Source of the DNA: Caballeronia peredens
GTDB lineage: Bacteria > Pseudomonadota > Gammaproteobacteria > Burkholderiales > Burkholderiaceae
Direction of reading: 5' to 3'
NCBI GenBank assembly: GCA_001544595.2
Contig: FCOH02000026.1
Location: forward strand, 1 to 64,000
Length of the DNA stretch: 64,000 nt
This document shows, piece by piece, positions 35,714 to 45,430 of the stretch. The notes under the pieces are model-generated. The model did not search any database. It saw nothing but the letters and a program-made list of their open reading frames with translations, and was not told where the DNA came from. Both the position numbers and the translations under genes were made by a program. Numbering within the stretch: the first letter of the stretch is position 1; the number at the start of each line of letters is the position of its first letter.

Positions 35714-36916
35714 ATGCTACTGATCGCCTGGCTGTCATTTTTGATCTGGATCGTGCTGCTCTTCGCGCGCGGCGGTTTCTGGCGGGCCGAGCCCGCGGCA
35801 GCGCTGTCCGGGACGACGATCCACGCCGTCGGCAACGCCGAGATCGCGCGGCGCGGCGCGTGGCCGGCGCTCGTCGCCGTCGTGCCCGCGCGCAACGAGG
35901 CCGATGTCATCGGCCGCGCGGTCGGCTCGCTGCTCAAGCAGGACTACGCGGGCGCGTTCCATGTGATTGTCGTCGACGACCACAGCACCGACGGCACCGC
36001 CAGCGTCGCCCTCGCCGCCGCCCGCGAACTCGGTCTCGAAGACCGGCTGACAGTGCTGACCGCGCAGCCGCTGCCGCCGGGCTGGTCGGGCAAGGTGTGG
36101 GCGCAGTCGCAGGGCATCGGCGCGATCGATTCGCTCGGGCTGCCCGCCGAATACCTGATGCTCACCGACGCGGACATCTACCATCCGGCCGATGCCGCGA
36201 CGCAGCTCGTCGCGCGCACGATCCTCGAAGACCGCGACCTCGTTTCGCTGATGGTCCGCCTGCGCGCCGATTCGCTCTGGGAAAAGGCGCTGATTCCGGC
36301 GTTCGTGTTCTTCTTCGCCAAGCTTTATCCGTTCGCATGGGTGAACGACGTGAAGAAGCCGACGGCGGGCGCGGCCGGCGGCTGCATGCTGGTGCGCCGC
36401 TCGGCGCTGGTGGAGGCGGGCGGGATCGAATCGATCCGCCAGGAACTGATCGACGATTGCAGTCTCGCTGCGCGCATCAAGCATCGGGCAGGCCGCAATG
36501 CCGCGCGGCCGATTCGCCTCGATCTCGCCGACGGCAGCGAATCCCTGCGGCCGTACGACAGCTGGCGCGACGTCTGGAACATGATCGCGCGCACGGCGTT
36601 CACGCAACTGCGCTACTCGCCGCTGCTGCTCGTCGGCACGGTGATCGGCATGGTGATCATCTATCTCGTGCCGCCGGTGCTCGCACTGACGATGGGCGCA
36701 CGCGCCTGGCCCGCCTGCGCAGCGTGGGCGTTCATGTGCATCGCCTATGGGCCGATGCTGCGTTACTACCGGAGATCGCTGCTGTGGGCGCCGCTGCTGC
36801 CGCTCGTCGCGTTGTTCTACGTGAGCGCGACGATCGGCTCGGCTGTGCGTTACTGGACCGGAAAGGGCGGACAGTGGAAGGCGCGCGTGCAGGCGCCGAC
36901 GCAGGAAGGCTCCTGA
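35714..36916 (+). CDS. hpnB: Hopanoid-associated glycosyltransferase HpnB
   Basis: A 400-residue membrane-bound GT2 glycosyltransferase. An N-terminal segment (about 1-20) leads to the catalytic domain with VAVVPARNEADVIGRAV near 53-69, the DDH nucleotide-sugar motif in IVVDDHSTDGTAS, and a DADIYHP metal motif near 154-160. The C-terminal part has three membrane segments. This is the HpnB arrangement (hopene-associated glycosyltransferase). The acceptor is unknown, but such enzymes decorate hopanoid head groups. It is divergent from ispH-hpnH. The ATG at 35714 directly precedes the first membrane segment. Confidence 0.83.
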   Translation: MLLIAWLSFLIWIVLLFARGGFWRAEPAAALSGTTIHAVGNAEIARRGAWPALVAVVPARNEADVIGRAVGSLLKQDYAGAFHVIVVDDHSTDGTASVALAAARELGLEDRLTVLTAQPLPPGWSGKVWAQSQGIGAIDSLGLPAEYLMLTDADIYHPADAATQLVARTILEDRDLVSLMVRLRADSLWEKALIPAFVFFFAKLYPFAWVNDVKKPTAGAAGGCMLVRRSALVEAGGIESIRQELIDDCSLAARIKHRAGRNAARPIRLDLADGSESLRPYDSWRDVWNMIARTAFTQLRYSPLLLVGTVIGMVIIYLVPPVLALTMGARAWPACAAWAFMCIAYGPMLRYYRRSLLWAPLLPLVALFYVSATIGSAVRYWTGKGGQWKARVQAPTQEGS

Positions 36917-36950
36917 ACGGAGTCTGAGCGGAGCCCTGAGCGAGGGCGTC

Positions 36951-37508
36951 TTACTTCTGCGTCAACATGGCATACAGCTCGATGACCATGTTCGGCGAAA
37001 ACGTGAACGGCACCCAGCCGTGCCCGCCGTGGCGCATGATCAGCAGCCGGTCGCCGTTGGCGTATTTCTGCGTTGCCATGACGGGATTCTTGGTCGCCGC
37101 GAAACGCCAGCCCGGCGCGACGCCGGTTGGCTGCTCGACGGACATCGACGCCCGCACGTTCGACAACTCCTCGATCAGCTCCGAAACGCCTTCCGGGCTC
37201 AGTTTCACCGACTTCCCCGCGATCGTCATTTCGATGGCATCGCGGTCCGGCCGCGACACGACGAGCGTGGGCGGCTCATTCAGCGCCGGCGGTTCGGCGG
37301 GCGCGGGCGTGCCGTCGGGCGGCGCCGACTTGCCCAGCGCGGGCGGCTCGGCCGGGGCGGTGTCGGCAGCACTGGAAGGAGCGGCGGCGGATTGCGTCGA
37401 TTCGGCAGACGGCAAAGCCGATGCGGGCGATGCATGCGATTCGGCGGCGATCTGAAGGAGCGTGTCGAGGCTCGACTCCAGCGCGCCGAGCTGGTCGTGT
37501 AGGTTCAT
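36951..37508 (-). CDS. Conserved hypothetical protein with Pro/Ala-rich linker
   Basis: A 185-residue soluble protein, no signal peptide. The N-terminal helix (NLHDQLGALESSLDTLLQ) is followed by an Ala/Pro/Ser-rich linker of ~60 residues that holds two PAEPPAL repeats. The C-terminal 100 residues look folded: LVVSRPDRDAIEMTIAGKSVKLSPEGVSELIEEL, then WVPFTFSPNMVIELYAML. I do not recognise a domain. It lies between hpnB and icd with a promoter gap on both sides. It could be a regulator partner, but nothing shows that. Confidence 0.7.
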   Translation of the reverse strand: MNLHDQLGALESSLDTLLQIAAESHASPASALPSAESTQSAAAPSSAADTAPAEPPALGKSAPPDGTPAPAEPPALNEPPTLVVSRPDRDAIEMTIAGKSVKLSPEGVSELIEELSNVRASMSVEQPTGVAPGWRFAATKNPVMATQKYANGDRLLIMRHGGHGWVPFTFSPNMVIELYAMLTQK

Positions 37509-37650
37509 GCGAATGTGTCTGATGTCTTGCTAGCTTGCGGCGAGGCAACGATTCTACCTGCTCACATTTGGCGCAGCCGCCACAGGTTGTAACCAATTGC
37601 ACCGAACGTGCGGATTCCACGACAGTTTTTTCTGCGTGAACTTGGTGGCC

Positions 37651-37688
37651 CCAAAAACGAAACCGGCATCTCCGAGGAGATGCCGGTT
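37651..37688 (-). terminator. Rho-independent terminator of icd
   Basis: Arms AACCGGCATCTCC (37661-37673) and GGAGATGCCGGTT (37676-37688), with the innermost pairs opening as the loop. On the minus strand it is followed by TCGTTTTTGG. It lies about 40 bases after the icd stop. Confidence 0.85.
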
Positions 37689-37726
37689 CGTCGAGGCGCA
37701 TCCGGCGGCGATGCGCCCGTGCCTGC

Positions 37727-39979
37727 TTACTTCGCGCGCGACTGCGTTTCAGCGAGCGCCGCGTTGAGCGTCTTGCTCGGACGCATCACGGCTTCGAGCT
37801 TCTTCTCGTCCGGCTTGTAGTAGCCGCCGATGTCCGCTTCCTGGCCCTGCACGGCTGCGAGTTCGTCGACGATCTTCTGCTCGTTTTCGGTCAGCGTCTT
37901 CGCGAGCGGCGCGAACAGTTCGGCGAGTTCGCGATCTTCCGTCTGCTGCGCGAGTTCCTGCGCCCAGTAGGTGGCGAGATAGAACTGGCTGCCGCGATTG
38001 TCGAGCTGGCCGGTTTTCGGCGACGGGCTCTTGTTGTTGTCGAGCAGCTTGCCGGTGGCCGCATCGAGCGCCTTCGCGACGAGCTTCGCGCGCGCGTTGT
38101 CGTTCTTGATGCCAAGTTCTTCCAGCGATACCGCCAGCGCGAGGAATTCGCCGAGCGAGTCCCAGCGCAGGTGGTTTTCCTGCACGAGCTGCTGCACGTG
38201 CTTCGGCGCCGAGCCGCCCGCGCCCGTTTCGTACAGGCCGCCGCCCGCCATCAGCGGAACGATCGACAGCATCTTCGCGCTGGTGCCGAGTTCCATGATC
38301 GGGAACAGGTCGGTCAGATAGTCGCGCAGGATGTTGCCGGTGGCCGAGATCGTGTCCATGCCGCGGATCACGCGCTCGAGCGTGTAACGCATCGCGCGCA
38401 CTTGCGACATGATGTGGATTTCGAGACCGGTGAGGTCGTAGTCCTTCAGATACGTCTCGACCTTCTTGATGAGCTCGTTTTCGTGCGGACGATACGGGTC
38501 GAGCCAGAACACCGCCGGCATGCCCGAGTTCTTCACGCGCGTCACGGCGAGCTTGACCCAGTCGCGGATCGGCGCGTCCTTCACGAGGCACATGCGCCAG
38601 ATGTCGCCCTTCTCGACTTCCTGCGTCAACGCTTCGATGACTTCGCCCGACGCGTTGTCGACGATGCGCGCCGTGCCGTCTTCGGGAATCTCGAAGGTCT
38701 TGTCGTGCGAGCCGTACTCTTCGGCCTTCTGCGCCATCAGGCCGACGTTCGGCACGGTGCCCATAGTCTTCGGGTCGAACGCGCCGTTGGTCTTGCAGAA
38801 GTTGATGATTTCCTGATAGATGCGCGCAAACGTGCTTTCCGGGATCAGGCACTTGGTGTCTTGCGGACGGCCGTCGGCGCCCCACATCTTGCCGCCAGCG
38901 CGGATCATGGCGGGCATGGACGCGTCGACGATCACGTCGTTCGGTGCGTGCAGATTCGAGATGCCCTTGGCCGAATCGACCATGGCGAGCGCCGGGCGAT
39001 GCTCGTGGCACGCGTGCATGTCGCGGATAACTTCGTCGCGCTGCGATTCCGGCAGCGCCTCGATCTTCGAGTACAGGTCGACGAGACCGTTGTTCACGTT
39101 GACGCCGAGTTCCTCGAACAGCTTCGCGTGCTTGGCGAACGCGTCCTTGTAGAACACCTTGACGGCGTGGCCGAAGACGATCGGGTGCGACACCTTCATC
39201 ATGGTCGCCTTGACGTGCAGCGACAGCATGACGCCGGTCTTGCGCGCGTCTTCCATCTGGTCTTCGTAGAACTGCACGAGCGCGTTCTTGCTCATGAACA
39301 TGCTGTCGACGATCTCGCCTTCCTGCAGCTTGACCTTCGGCTTGAGCACGATGGTCTCGCCGCGCTTCGTGACGAGTTCCATGCGCACTTCGCGGGCGCG
39401 GTCGTTCGTGATCGACTTTTCGCCGTGATAGAAGTCGCCGTGCTTCATGTGCGCGACGTGCGTGCGCGAGGCCATGCTCCACTCGCCCATGCTGTGCGGA
39501 TGCTTCTTCGCGTAGTTCTTGACGGCGAGCGGCGCGCGGCGATCCGAGTTGCCTTCGCGCAGAACCGGGTTCACCGCCGAGCCGAGGCACTTCGAATAGC
39601 GCGCGCGGATGGCCTTTTCTTCGTCGTTCTTCGGCTCTTCGGGATAGTCGGGCAGCTTGTAGCCCTTCGACTGGAGTTCCTTGATCGCGCTGATCAGCTG
39701 ATGCACCGACGCGCTGATGTTCGGCAGCTTGATGATGTTGGTGTCGGCGTCCTGCGTGAGTTCGCCGAGATGCGCGAGGTTGTCCGGAACCTTCTGCTCG
39801 TCGGTCAGAAATTCGCCGAATTCGCCGAGAATGCGGCCCGCGACCGAAATGTCGCTGGTCTGGATGTTCACGCCCGCCGGCGCGACGAAGGTACGGATGA
39901 TCGGCAGAAAGGCGCTGGTCGCGAGCAGCGGGGCTTCGTCGGTCAGGGTGTAGATGATGGTGGGTTGCTGATTACTCAT
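37727..39979 (-). CDS. icd2: Monomeric NADP-dependent isocitrate dehydrogenase
   Basis: A 750-residue single-chain isocitrate dehydrogenase, oxidising isocitrate to 2-oxoglutarate and CO2. The length identifies the monomeric class (about 740-750), unlike the 415-residue dimeric enzyme. Recognisable conserved segments include the substrate loop [16 protein letters not shown] near the C-terminus and the [38 protein letters not shown] region in the middle. It is cytoplasmic. The start is the ATG at 39979. Its neighbours do not suggest a pathway link, but it stands alone with its own terminator, and the region upstream (40030-40160) is unusually A/T-rich, consistent with a strong promoter. Confidence 0.92.
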   Translation of the reverse strand: MSNQQPTIIYTLTDEAPLLATSAFLPIIRTFVAPAGVNIQTSDISVAGRILGEFGEFLTDEQKVPDNLAHLGELTQDADTNIIKLPNISASVHQLISAIKELQSKGYKLPDYPEEPKNDEEKAIRARYSKCLGSAVNPVLREGNSDRRAPLAVKNYAKKHPHSMGEWSMASRTHVAHMKHGDFYHGEKSITNDRAREVRMELVTKRGETIVLKPKVKLQEGEIVDSMFMSKNALVQFYEDQMEDARKTGVMLSLHVKATMMKVSHPIVFGHAVKVFYKDAFAKHAKLFEELGVNVNNGLVDLYSKIEALPESQRDEVIRDMHACHEHRPALAMVDSAKGISNLHAPNDVIVDASMPAMIRAGGKMWGADGRPQDTKCLIPESTFARIYQEIINFCKTNGAFDPKTMGTVPNVGLMAQKAEEYGSHDKTFEIPEDGTARIVDNASGEVIEALTQEVEKGDIWRMCLVKDAPIRDWVKLAVTRVKNSGMPAVFWLDPYRPHENELIKKVETYLKDYDLTGLEIHIMSQVRAMRYTLERVIRGMDTISATGNILRDYLTDLFPIMELGTSAKMLSIVPLMAGGGLYETGAGGSAPKHVQQLVQENHLRWDSLGEFLALAVSLEELGIKNDNARAKLVAKALDAATGKLLDNNKSPSPKTGQLDNRGSQFYLATYWAQELAQQTEDRELAELFAPLAKTLTENEQKIVDELAAVQGQEADIGGYYKPDEKKLEAVMRPSKTLNAALAETQSRAK

Positions 39980-40226
39980 CGCTTGTCTCGACATCCGAAA
40001 ACAGGTTGGGAAAAAACCGCCGGCCTCAAATCGCCTTTCCGGCAACAAACCGCTATTCTGCCTGAAATTGCGTGGCGCGCGTGCGAAAGAAGCCTTGCGC
40101 GGACGGCTAAAACGGGCGTTTTTCTTGCTATATCAAATACTTAGATTTTTTCAAGTCTTATACAAGAGTTGCGTTCCGGCGTCTTCGTTGCGGCAGCCGG
40201 AACGTTTCACGAAATGATTTCGCGCT

Positions 40227-41237
40227 TCATCCGGCGAAATAGCCGTTTGCGCGGAACCAGTCGAGCGCGTCCTTCAACCCTTCGCGATATGGCCGCGCGC
40301 CGTAACCCAGTTCGCGTTCGGCCTTCGCCGACGTGAAATACATCTTGTTCTTCGACATGCGCAGCGCGTCCACGGTGACGAACGGCTCCTTGCCGCTCAC
40401 CTTCGCGAACAGTTCCGCGCCGACCGCGAGCGGATAAAGCGGCCCGCGCGGCAGCTTGATGGTCGGCGGCTTGCGTCCGACGAAGCCCGCGATATCCGCC
40501 AGCATCTGCTGTAACGGCAGGTTTTCGCCGCCGAGAATGTAGCGCTCGCCGATCTTGCCGCGCTCCAGCGCGAGAAAATGCCCGTTCGCGACGTCGTCGA
40601 CGTGCACGAGGTTCAGGCCCGTATCGACGAACGCGGGAATCTTGCCCGTCGCCGCTTCGAGGATGATGCGCCCGGTCGGCGTCGGACGCACGTCGCGCGG
40701 GCCGATCGGCGTCGACGGATTGACGATCACCGCGGGCAGCGCGTTCTGCGCGACCATGCGTTCGACCGCGCGCTCGGCCAGCACCTTGCTGCGCTTGTAG
40801 GCGCCGATGGTGCTCGCCGCGTCCGACGGCTTCGTTTCGTCGACGATCGCGCCGGAACTCGTCACCTTGAGCGTCGCGACGCTGCTCGTGTAGACGATGC
40901 GCTCCACGCCTTCGGCCAGCGCCGCACGCATGGTCGCCTCGGTGCCTTCGAGATTGGCGCGCTCGATTTCGCTCGGGTCCGGCGCCCAGATGCGGTAATC
41001 GGCCGCGACGTGAAAAAGGAAGCGCACGCCTTTGAGCGCGGCGCGCATCGAGGCTTCGTCGCGCATGTCGCCGACGACAATCTCCGCGTCCAGCGATTCG
41101 ACATTCTTGCGCGGGCTGGTCGCGCGCACGAGCACGCGCACGTCAAAACCGCGTGCGATGGCGAGCCGCGCGACCGCGGACCCGACGAATCCCGATGCGC
41201 CCGTGACGAGCACGCGAGAGCCGGAAAAATCAGTCAT
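40227..41237 (-). CDS. hpnA: Hopanoid-associated sugar epimerase/dehydratase HpnA
   Basis: A 336-residue extended-SDR protein. The nucleotide motif VTGASGFVGSAVAR lies at about residues 11-24, the active-site YKRSK (Y-x3-K) near 149-153, and the HVDDVANGH region near 217-225. HpnA is the hopanoid-cluster member of this NAD-dependent epimerase/reductase family; its exact reaction on the hopanoid side chain is not settled. The start is the ATG at 41237. It is divergent from the large hybrid kinase operon and separated by 990 bases from hpnB across icd, so the operon structure of the hopanoid genes is broken here. Family is firm; the HpnA subtype rests on cluster context and sequence feel. Confidence 0.83.
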   Translation of the reverse strand: MTDFSGSRVLVTGASGFVGSAVARLAIARGFDVRVLVRATSPRKNVESLDAEIVVGDMRDEASMRAALKGVRFLFHVAADYRIWAPDPSEIERANLEGTEATMRAALAEGVERIVYTSSVATLKVTSSGAIVDETKPSDAASTIGAYKRSKVLAERAVERMVAQNALPAVIVNPSTPIGPRDVRPTPTGRIILEAATGKIPAFVDTGLNLVHVDDVANGHFLALERGKIGERYILGGENLPLQQMLADIAGFVGRKPPTIKLPRGPLYPLAVGAELFAKVSGKEPFVTVDALRMSKNKMYFTSAKAERELGYGARPYREGLKDALDWFRANGYFAG

Positions 41238-41409
41238 TCTTACCTCGTTGAAAACGCACGCGCGGCCGTGTTTCGTAACAACTGCCGCGCAAAAGAGTTC
41301 GGGTCGATCGGCCGCAGACCTCGGTGTGACAAGGGCTTGCCCGGCATGCTATGGTCCGTGCCTGCTGCCGGTGCGAGGCCGCGCAAAACATGAACACAAC
41401 CGGTGAACG

Positions 41410-44400
41410 ATGCCTCAAGACACTCGAAACCTAACCTCCTGGATTTACCTCGCCATTGCGATCGCGCTTGCCGCCGTGTTCGCCATCGATCTGCTCACGC
41501 CGATGCGCGTGGCGATCTGGGTGTTCTACGTGCTGCCCGTCGTCCTGTGCGTCTGGGCGAACCGGCCGGCGGTGCCGATCGTCACCGCGCTGGTTTCGTC
41601 GGCGCTGATGATCGCGGGATACGTATTCTCCTCCGCCGACGCGAGCGCGGGCCGCGAAGTGCTGCAGCTCAATCGCGCGATGGGCATTTTCGTGCTGCTC
41701 GTGCTCGCGGCGGTGGCGCACCTGTATATCAAATCGCGGCTCGCGGTTCAACGCACGGCATGGCTGCAGCAGGGCATCATGCAGCTCGGGCTGCAACTGC
41801 GCGGCGAGCAGTCTCCCGCTTCGATCGGCGCGGGCGTGCTGCGTTCGCTCGTGCCGTATGTCGATGCCAAAGTGGGCGTCGTCTATGCGCTCGAAGGCGA
41901 GGTGCTCGTGCGCGTCGCCGCGTGGGCGCTGCCGGACGAAGACAGCGCGCCGCGCCGGATCGCGCGCGGCGAAGGGCTCGTCGGCCAGGCGCTCGCCGAT
42001 GCGCGCGTGCTCGAACTGCGCGACGCTTCGGCGCACTATCTGCAAACCGGTTCCGCGCTCGGACGGGCGGCAGCGTCGCGTGTCGTGATCGCGCCGCTCT
42101 ACGCCGACGGCGACGTTGTCGGCGCCATCGAGCTGGGTTTCGTCGGCGGCGAAGGCCGTTTCGACGATGCCCGTGCGCTGCTCGACATGGCGGCGGAGCC
42201 GACCGGCGTCGCGCTGCGCTCGGCGCGTTATCGTGCTCGTCTCGTCGAACTGCTTGAGGAAACGCAGCGCCAGAGCGAGGAAATGCAGGTGCAGCAGGAA
42301 GAGCTGCGCGTGTCGAACGAGGAGCTGGAGGAGCGCGGCCGCGCGCTGCAGGATTCGCAGGCGCGGCTCGAGCAGCAGCAGGCGGAACTCGAGCAGACCA
42401 ATGTCCAGCTGGAAGAACACACGCAGCATCTCGAACGGCAGAAGGCCGAGTTGTTGCAGGCGCAGCAGGAACTGACCGCGAACGCGCTGGAAATGGAGCG
42501 CGCGAGCCAGTACAAGTCGGAATTTCTCGCGAACATGTCGCACGAGTTGCGCACGCCGCTCAACAGCTCGCTGATTCTCGCGAAGCTCCTGCAGGACAAC
42601 AAGCAAGGCAATCTGACCGACGAACAGGTGCGTTTTGCCGCGACGATCCACTCGTCGAACAGCGACCTGCTCTCGCTCATCAACGACATTCTCGATCTGT
42701 CGAAGGTCGAGGCAGGTCAGATGGACGTGCAGTTCGCGCCCGCCGCCGTCGATTCGATTCTGGAGGCGCTGAAGCAATCCTTCGCGCCGGTCGCGCAGAA
42801 CAAGGGTCTCGAATTCGTCACCGAACACGGCGAGAACGTGCCGCAGTATTTCGTCACCGACAGCCAGCGCTTGCTGCAGGTGCTGCGCAATCTGCTGTCG
42901 AACGCGTTCAAATTCACCGAGCGCGGCAGCGTGACGGTCGCGGTCCGGCGCGCGGGCGACAACGCACTGCGTTTCGACGTGTGCGACACGGGCATCGGCA
43001 TCGCGCGCGAGAAGCAGGACATGATCTTTCAGGCGTTCCAGCAGGCCGACGGCACCACGAGCCGCAAATACGGCGGCAGCGGCCTCGGGCTTTCGATCTC
43101 GCGCGAGTTTTCGCGGCTGCTCGGCGGAACGGTCGCGGTATCGAGCGAACTGGGCAAGGGCAGCGTGTTTTCGGTGACGTTGCCGATCGCCGCGCGTGAA
43201 GGCACCGTCGTCGCGAAGCTCGACACGATCGCGGCGCCTGGCGAGGCCGCGCCGGCGTACTTGCCGCAAGCTGCATCCGCGCTCCCGCCGGAAACCGCGC
43301 CCGCGCCGGCGCTGCCGGTCCAGCCGCTCGCGCCCATGCCCGCGACGATTCCCGAGCCGCTGCCCATCGCCGACGACCGTGCCGCGCGCAGGCATCCGGA
43401 TCGCGCGATCCTCGTCATCGAGGACGATCAGACGTTCGCGCGCATTCTCTACGATCTCGCCCACGAACTCGAATTCGACTGCGTGCACGCCGCCACCGCC
43501 ACGCAAGGCGTGGAACTCGCGCGCTCGCTGCAGCCGAACGGTATCCTGCTCGACATCGGCTTGCCGGACCAGTCGGGACTCACGGTGCTCGAATGGCTCA
43601 AGCACGATCCGCTGACGCGCCACATTCCCATCCATATCGTGTCCGCGACCGATCACGCCGACGTCGCGCTGCATCTCGGCGCGATCGGCTACACGCTCAA
43701 GCCGAGCGCGCGCGACGATCTCGCGACCGCGATCCGCAAGCTCGAAGCGCGTTCGTCGCAGGGCATGCGCCGCGTGCTCGTCGTGGAGGACGATCCGGCG
43801 CTGCGCCAGAGCATCCACGCGCTGCTCGCGAGCGAAACGGTGGCGATCGTCGAAGCGGGGTCGATCGCCGAGGCGCTCGACGAAATGCAGCGCGCGTCCT
43901 TCGATTGCGTCGTGATGGATCTTGCGCTGCCCGACGGCTCCGGCTACGAACTGCTCGAACGCGTGTCGACGAGCGGCGGGCCTGCGTCGCCGCCGGTGAT
44001 CGTGTATACGGGGCGGCTGTTGTCGCAGGAAGAAGAGCAGCGCCTGCGCCGCTACTCGAAATCGATCATCATCAAGGGGGCGAAGTCGCCGGAGCGTCTG
44101 CTCGACGAAGTGACGCTGTTCCTGCACAGCGTCGAGAGCGCGCTGCCGCCGGAGCAGCAGCGCATGCTGCGCGCGGCGCGCCAGCGCGACGACGTGTTCG
44201 AAGGCCGCACGATCCTGCTCGCCGAAGACGACGTGCGCAACATCTTCGCGCTCTCGCGCGTGATCGAACCGCTCGGCGCCACGCTCGAAATCGCGCGCAA
44301 CGGACGCGAGGCGCTCGAGGCGCTCGCCCGCCGCAGCGACATCGACCTCGTGCTGATGGACGTGATGATGCCCGAGATGGACGGCCTGACCGCGATGGCC

Positions 44401-44574
44401 GAAATTCGCAAGCAGGCGCAGCACGCGCGGCTGCCGATCATCGCGCTGACGGCGAAGGCGATGCCGAGCGATCGCCAGAAATGTCTCGAAGCGGGTGCGG
44501 ACGATTACATATCCAAGCCCATCGACGTGGATAAGCTCGTCTCCCTGTGCCGCGTGTGGCTGCGGCAAAGATGA
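41410..44574 (+). CDS. Hybrid sensor histidine kinase with GAF domain and three receivers
   Basis: A 1054-residue membrane protein. About five hydrophobic segments occupy residues 12-105. A GAF domain (about 150-275) follows, then a long coiled coil rich in Gln/Glu (about 280-370). The kinase core has His378 in NMSHELRTPLNSS and ATPase motifs VCDTGIGIA and SGLGLSIS. Three receivers follow: Asp715 (LLDIGLPDQSG), Asp837 (VVMDLALPDGSG) and Asp984 (LMDVMMPEMDG). The third is the most canonical. A shared ATGA with the following CheR gene indicates coupling, and the operon continues with CheB and a REC-kinase. The receivers probably act as relay or sink for phosphate within the module. No ligand is evident. 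Confidence 0.9.
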   Translation: MPQDTRNLTSWIYLAIAIALAAVFAIDLLTPMRVAIWVFYVLPVVLCVWANRPAVPIVTALVSSALMIAGYVFSSADASAGREVLQLNRAMGIFVLLVLAAVAHLYIKSRLAVQRTAWLQQGIMQLGLQLRGEQSPASIGAGVLRSLVPYVDAKVGVVYALEGEVLVRVAAWALPDEDSAPRRIARGEGLVGQALADARVLELRDASAHYLQTGSALGRAAASRVVIAPLYADGDVVGAIELGFVGGEGRFDDARALLDMAAEPTGVALRSARYRARLVELLEETQRQSEEMQVQQEELRVSNEELEERGRALQDSQARLEQQQAELEQTNVQLEEHTQHLERQKAELLQAQQELTANALEMERASQYKSEFLANMSHELRTPLNSSLILAKLLQDNKQGNLTDEQVRFAATIHSSNSDLLSLINDILDLSKVEAGQMDVQFAPAAVDSILEALKQSFAPVAQNKGLEFVTEHGENVPQYFVTDSQRLLQVLRNLLSNAFKFTERGSVTVAVRRAGDNALRFDVCDTGIGIAREKQDMIFQAFQQADGTTSRKYGGSGLGLSISREFSRLLGGTVAVSSELGKGSVFSVTLPIAAREGTVVAKLDTIAAPGEAAPAYLPQAASALPPETAPAPALPVQPLAPMPATIPEPLPIADDRAARRHPDRAILVIEDDQTFARILYDLAHELEFDCVHAATATQGVELARSLQPNGILLDIGLPDQSGLTVLEWLKHDPLTRHIPIHIVSATDHADVALHLGAIGYTLKPSARDDLATAIRKLEARSSQGMRRVLVVEDDPALRQSIHALLASETVAIVEAGSIAEALDEMQRASFDCVVMDLALPDGSGYELLERVSTSGGPASPPVIVYTGRLLSQEEEQRLRRYSKSIIIKGAKSPERLLDEVTLFLHSVESALPPEQQRMLRAARQRDDVFEGRTILLAEDDVRNIFALSRVIEPLGATLEIARNGREALEALARRSDIDLVLMDVMMPEMDGLTAMAEIRKQAQHARLPIIALTAKAMPSDRQKCLEAGADDYISKPIDVDKLVSLCRVWLRQR

Positions 44575-45428
44575 ACGATTCGACCCTGCAAATGAACGAC
44601 AGCACGCATGACGAAGACGCAACGTTCGACATCGAACTGAAGCTGCTTCTCGAAGCGATCTACCTGCGCTATCAGCACGACTTCCGGCATTACTCCGTGA
44701 GTTCGCTGCGGCGCAGGCTCGCCCAGGCGGTGCAGGATCTGCATCTGCCGACGCTCTCGCAACTGCAGGAGCGCATCCTGCGCGATCCGGCGCTGTTCGC
44801 GCGGCTGTTTCAGTACCTCACGGTGCAGGTGAGCGAGATGTTCCGCGACCCGCAGTATTTCCGCGCGATTCGCGAGCAGGTGGTGCCGATTCTGCAGACG
44901 TATCCGTCGATCAAGGTGTGGGTCGCGGGCTGCAGCAGCGGCGAGGAGCTGTGGTCGCTCGCCGTGCTGTTCGCCGAGGAGAAGATCGCGGAGCGTACCG
45001 TGTTCTACGCGACCGATATCAACGCCGAGGCGCTGCGTCAGGCAGAGAATGGTATTTATCCGCTCGAACGCATGGCAAGCTTCAGCCAGAACTATCTGGC
45101 GGCGGGCGGCAAGCGCTCGCTGTCCGATTACTATCACGCGGCGTACGGCGCGGCGAAGTTCTCGCAGACGCTCAAGGCGCGCGTGGTGTTCGCGGACCAT
45201 AGCCTCGCCACCGACAGCGTGTTTCTCGAAGCGCATCTGGTGTCGTGCCGCAACGTGCTGATCTATTTCGATCGCGCGCTGCAGGATCGCGCGCTCGGCC
45301 TGTTCAGCGATTCGCTCGTGCGGCGCGGGTTTCTCGGTCTCGGCAGCAAGGAGAGCCTGCGCTTTTCGAAGTATGCGGACCGCTTCGCGGACTTCAATCC
45401 GCGCGAGCGGCTTTATCAGAAGGTGTGA
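44571..45428 (+). CDS. CheR-type protein methyltransferase
   Basis: A 285-residue SAM-dependent methyltransferase of the CheR family, which normally methylates chemoreceptor glutamates. The N-terminal helical domain (LYLRYQHDFRHYSVSSLRRRL-like) and the SAM-binding AGCSSGEELWSLA at 119-131 are plain, as is the CRNVLIYFD motif later. There is no TPR extension. It follows the hybrid kinase in an ATGA overlap and precedes a CheB-type esterase by two bases, yet no chemoreceptor gene is nearby, so the target is probably the kinase itself (its membrane/coiled-coil part) or a receptor elsewhere. The ATG at 44571 is used; an earlier frame lies inside the kinase. Confidence 0.9.
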   Translation: MNDSTLQMNDSTHDEDATFDIELKLLLEAIYLRYQHDFRHYSVSSLRRRLAQAVQDLHLPTLSQLQERILRDPALFARLFQYLTVQVSEMFRDPQYFRAIREQVVPILQTYPSIKVWVAGCSSGEELWSLAVLFAEEKIAERTVFYATDINAEALRQAENGIYPLERMASFSQNYLAAGGKRSLSDYYHAAYGAAKFSQTLKARVVFADHSLATDSVFLEAHLVSCRNVLIYFDRALQDRALGLFSDSLVRRGFLGLGSKESLRFSKYADRFADFNPRERLYQKV

Positions 45429-45430
45429 CG

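Noticed and set aside
40172-40204. Hairpin CGTTCCGGC / GCCGGAACG as a terminator for hpnA
   Set aside because: The loop is 15 bases and the T-run is short on both strands; it may still be an operator, but evidence is too thin to call.
41431-44622. A 1063-codon open frame on the minus strand across the hybrid kinase gene
   Set aside because: It is an antisense shadow of a high-GC gene: the translation is Arg/His/Asp-rich, has no domain signal, and the plus strand encodes a recognisable kinase.
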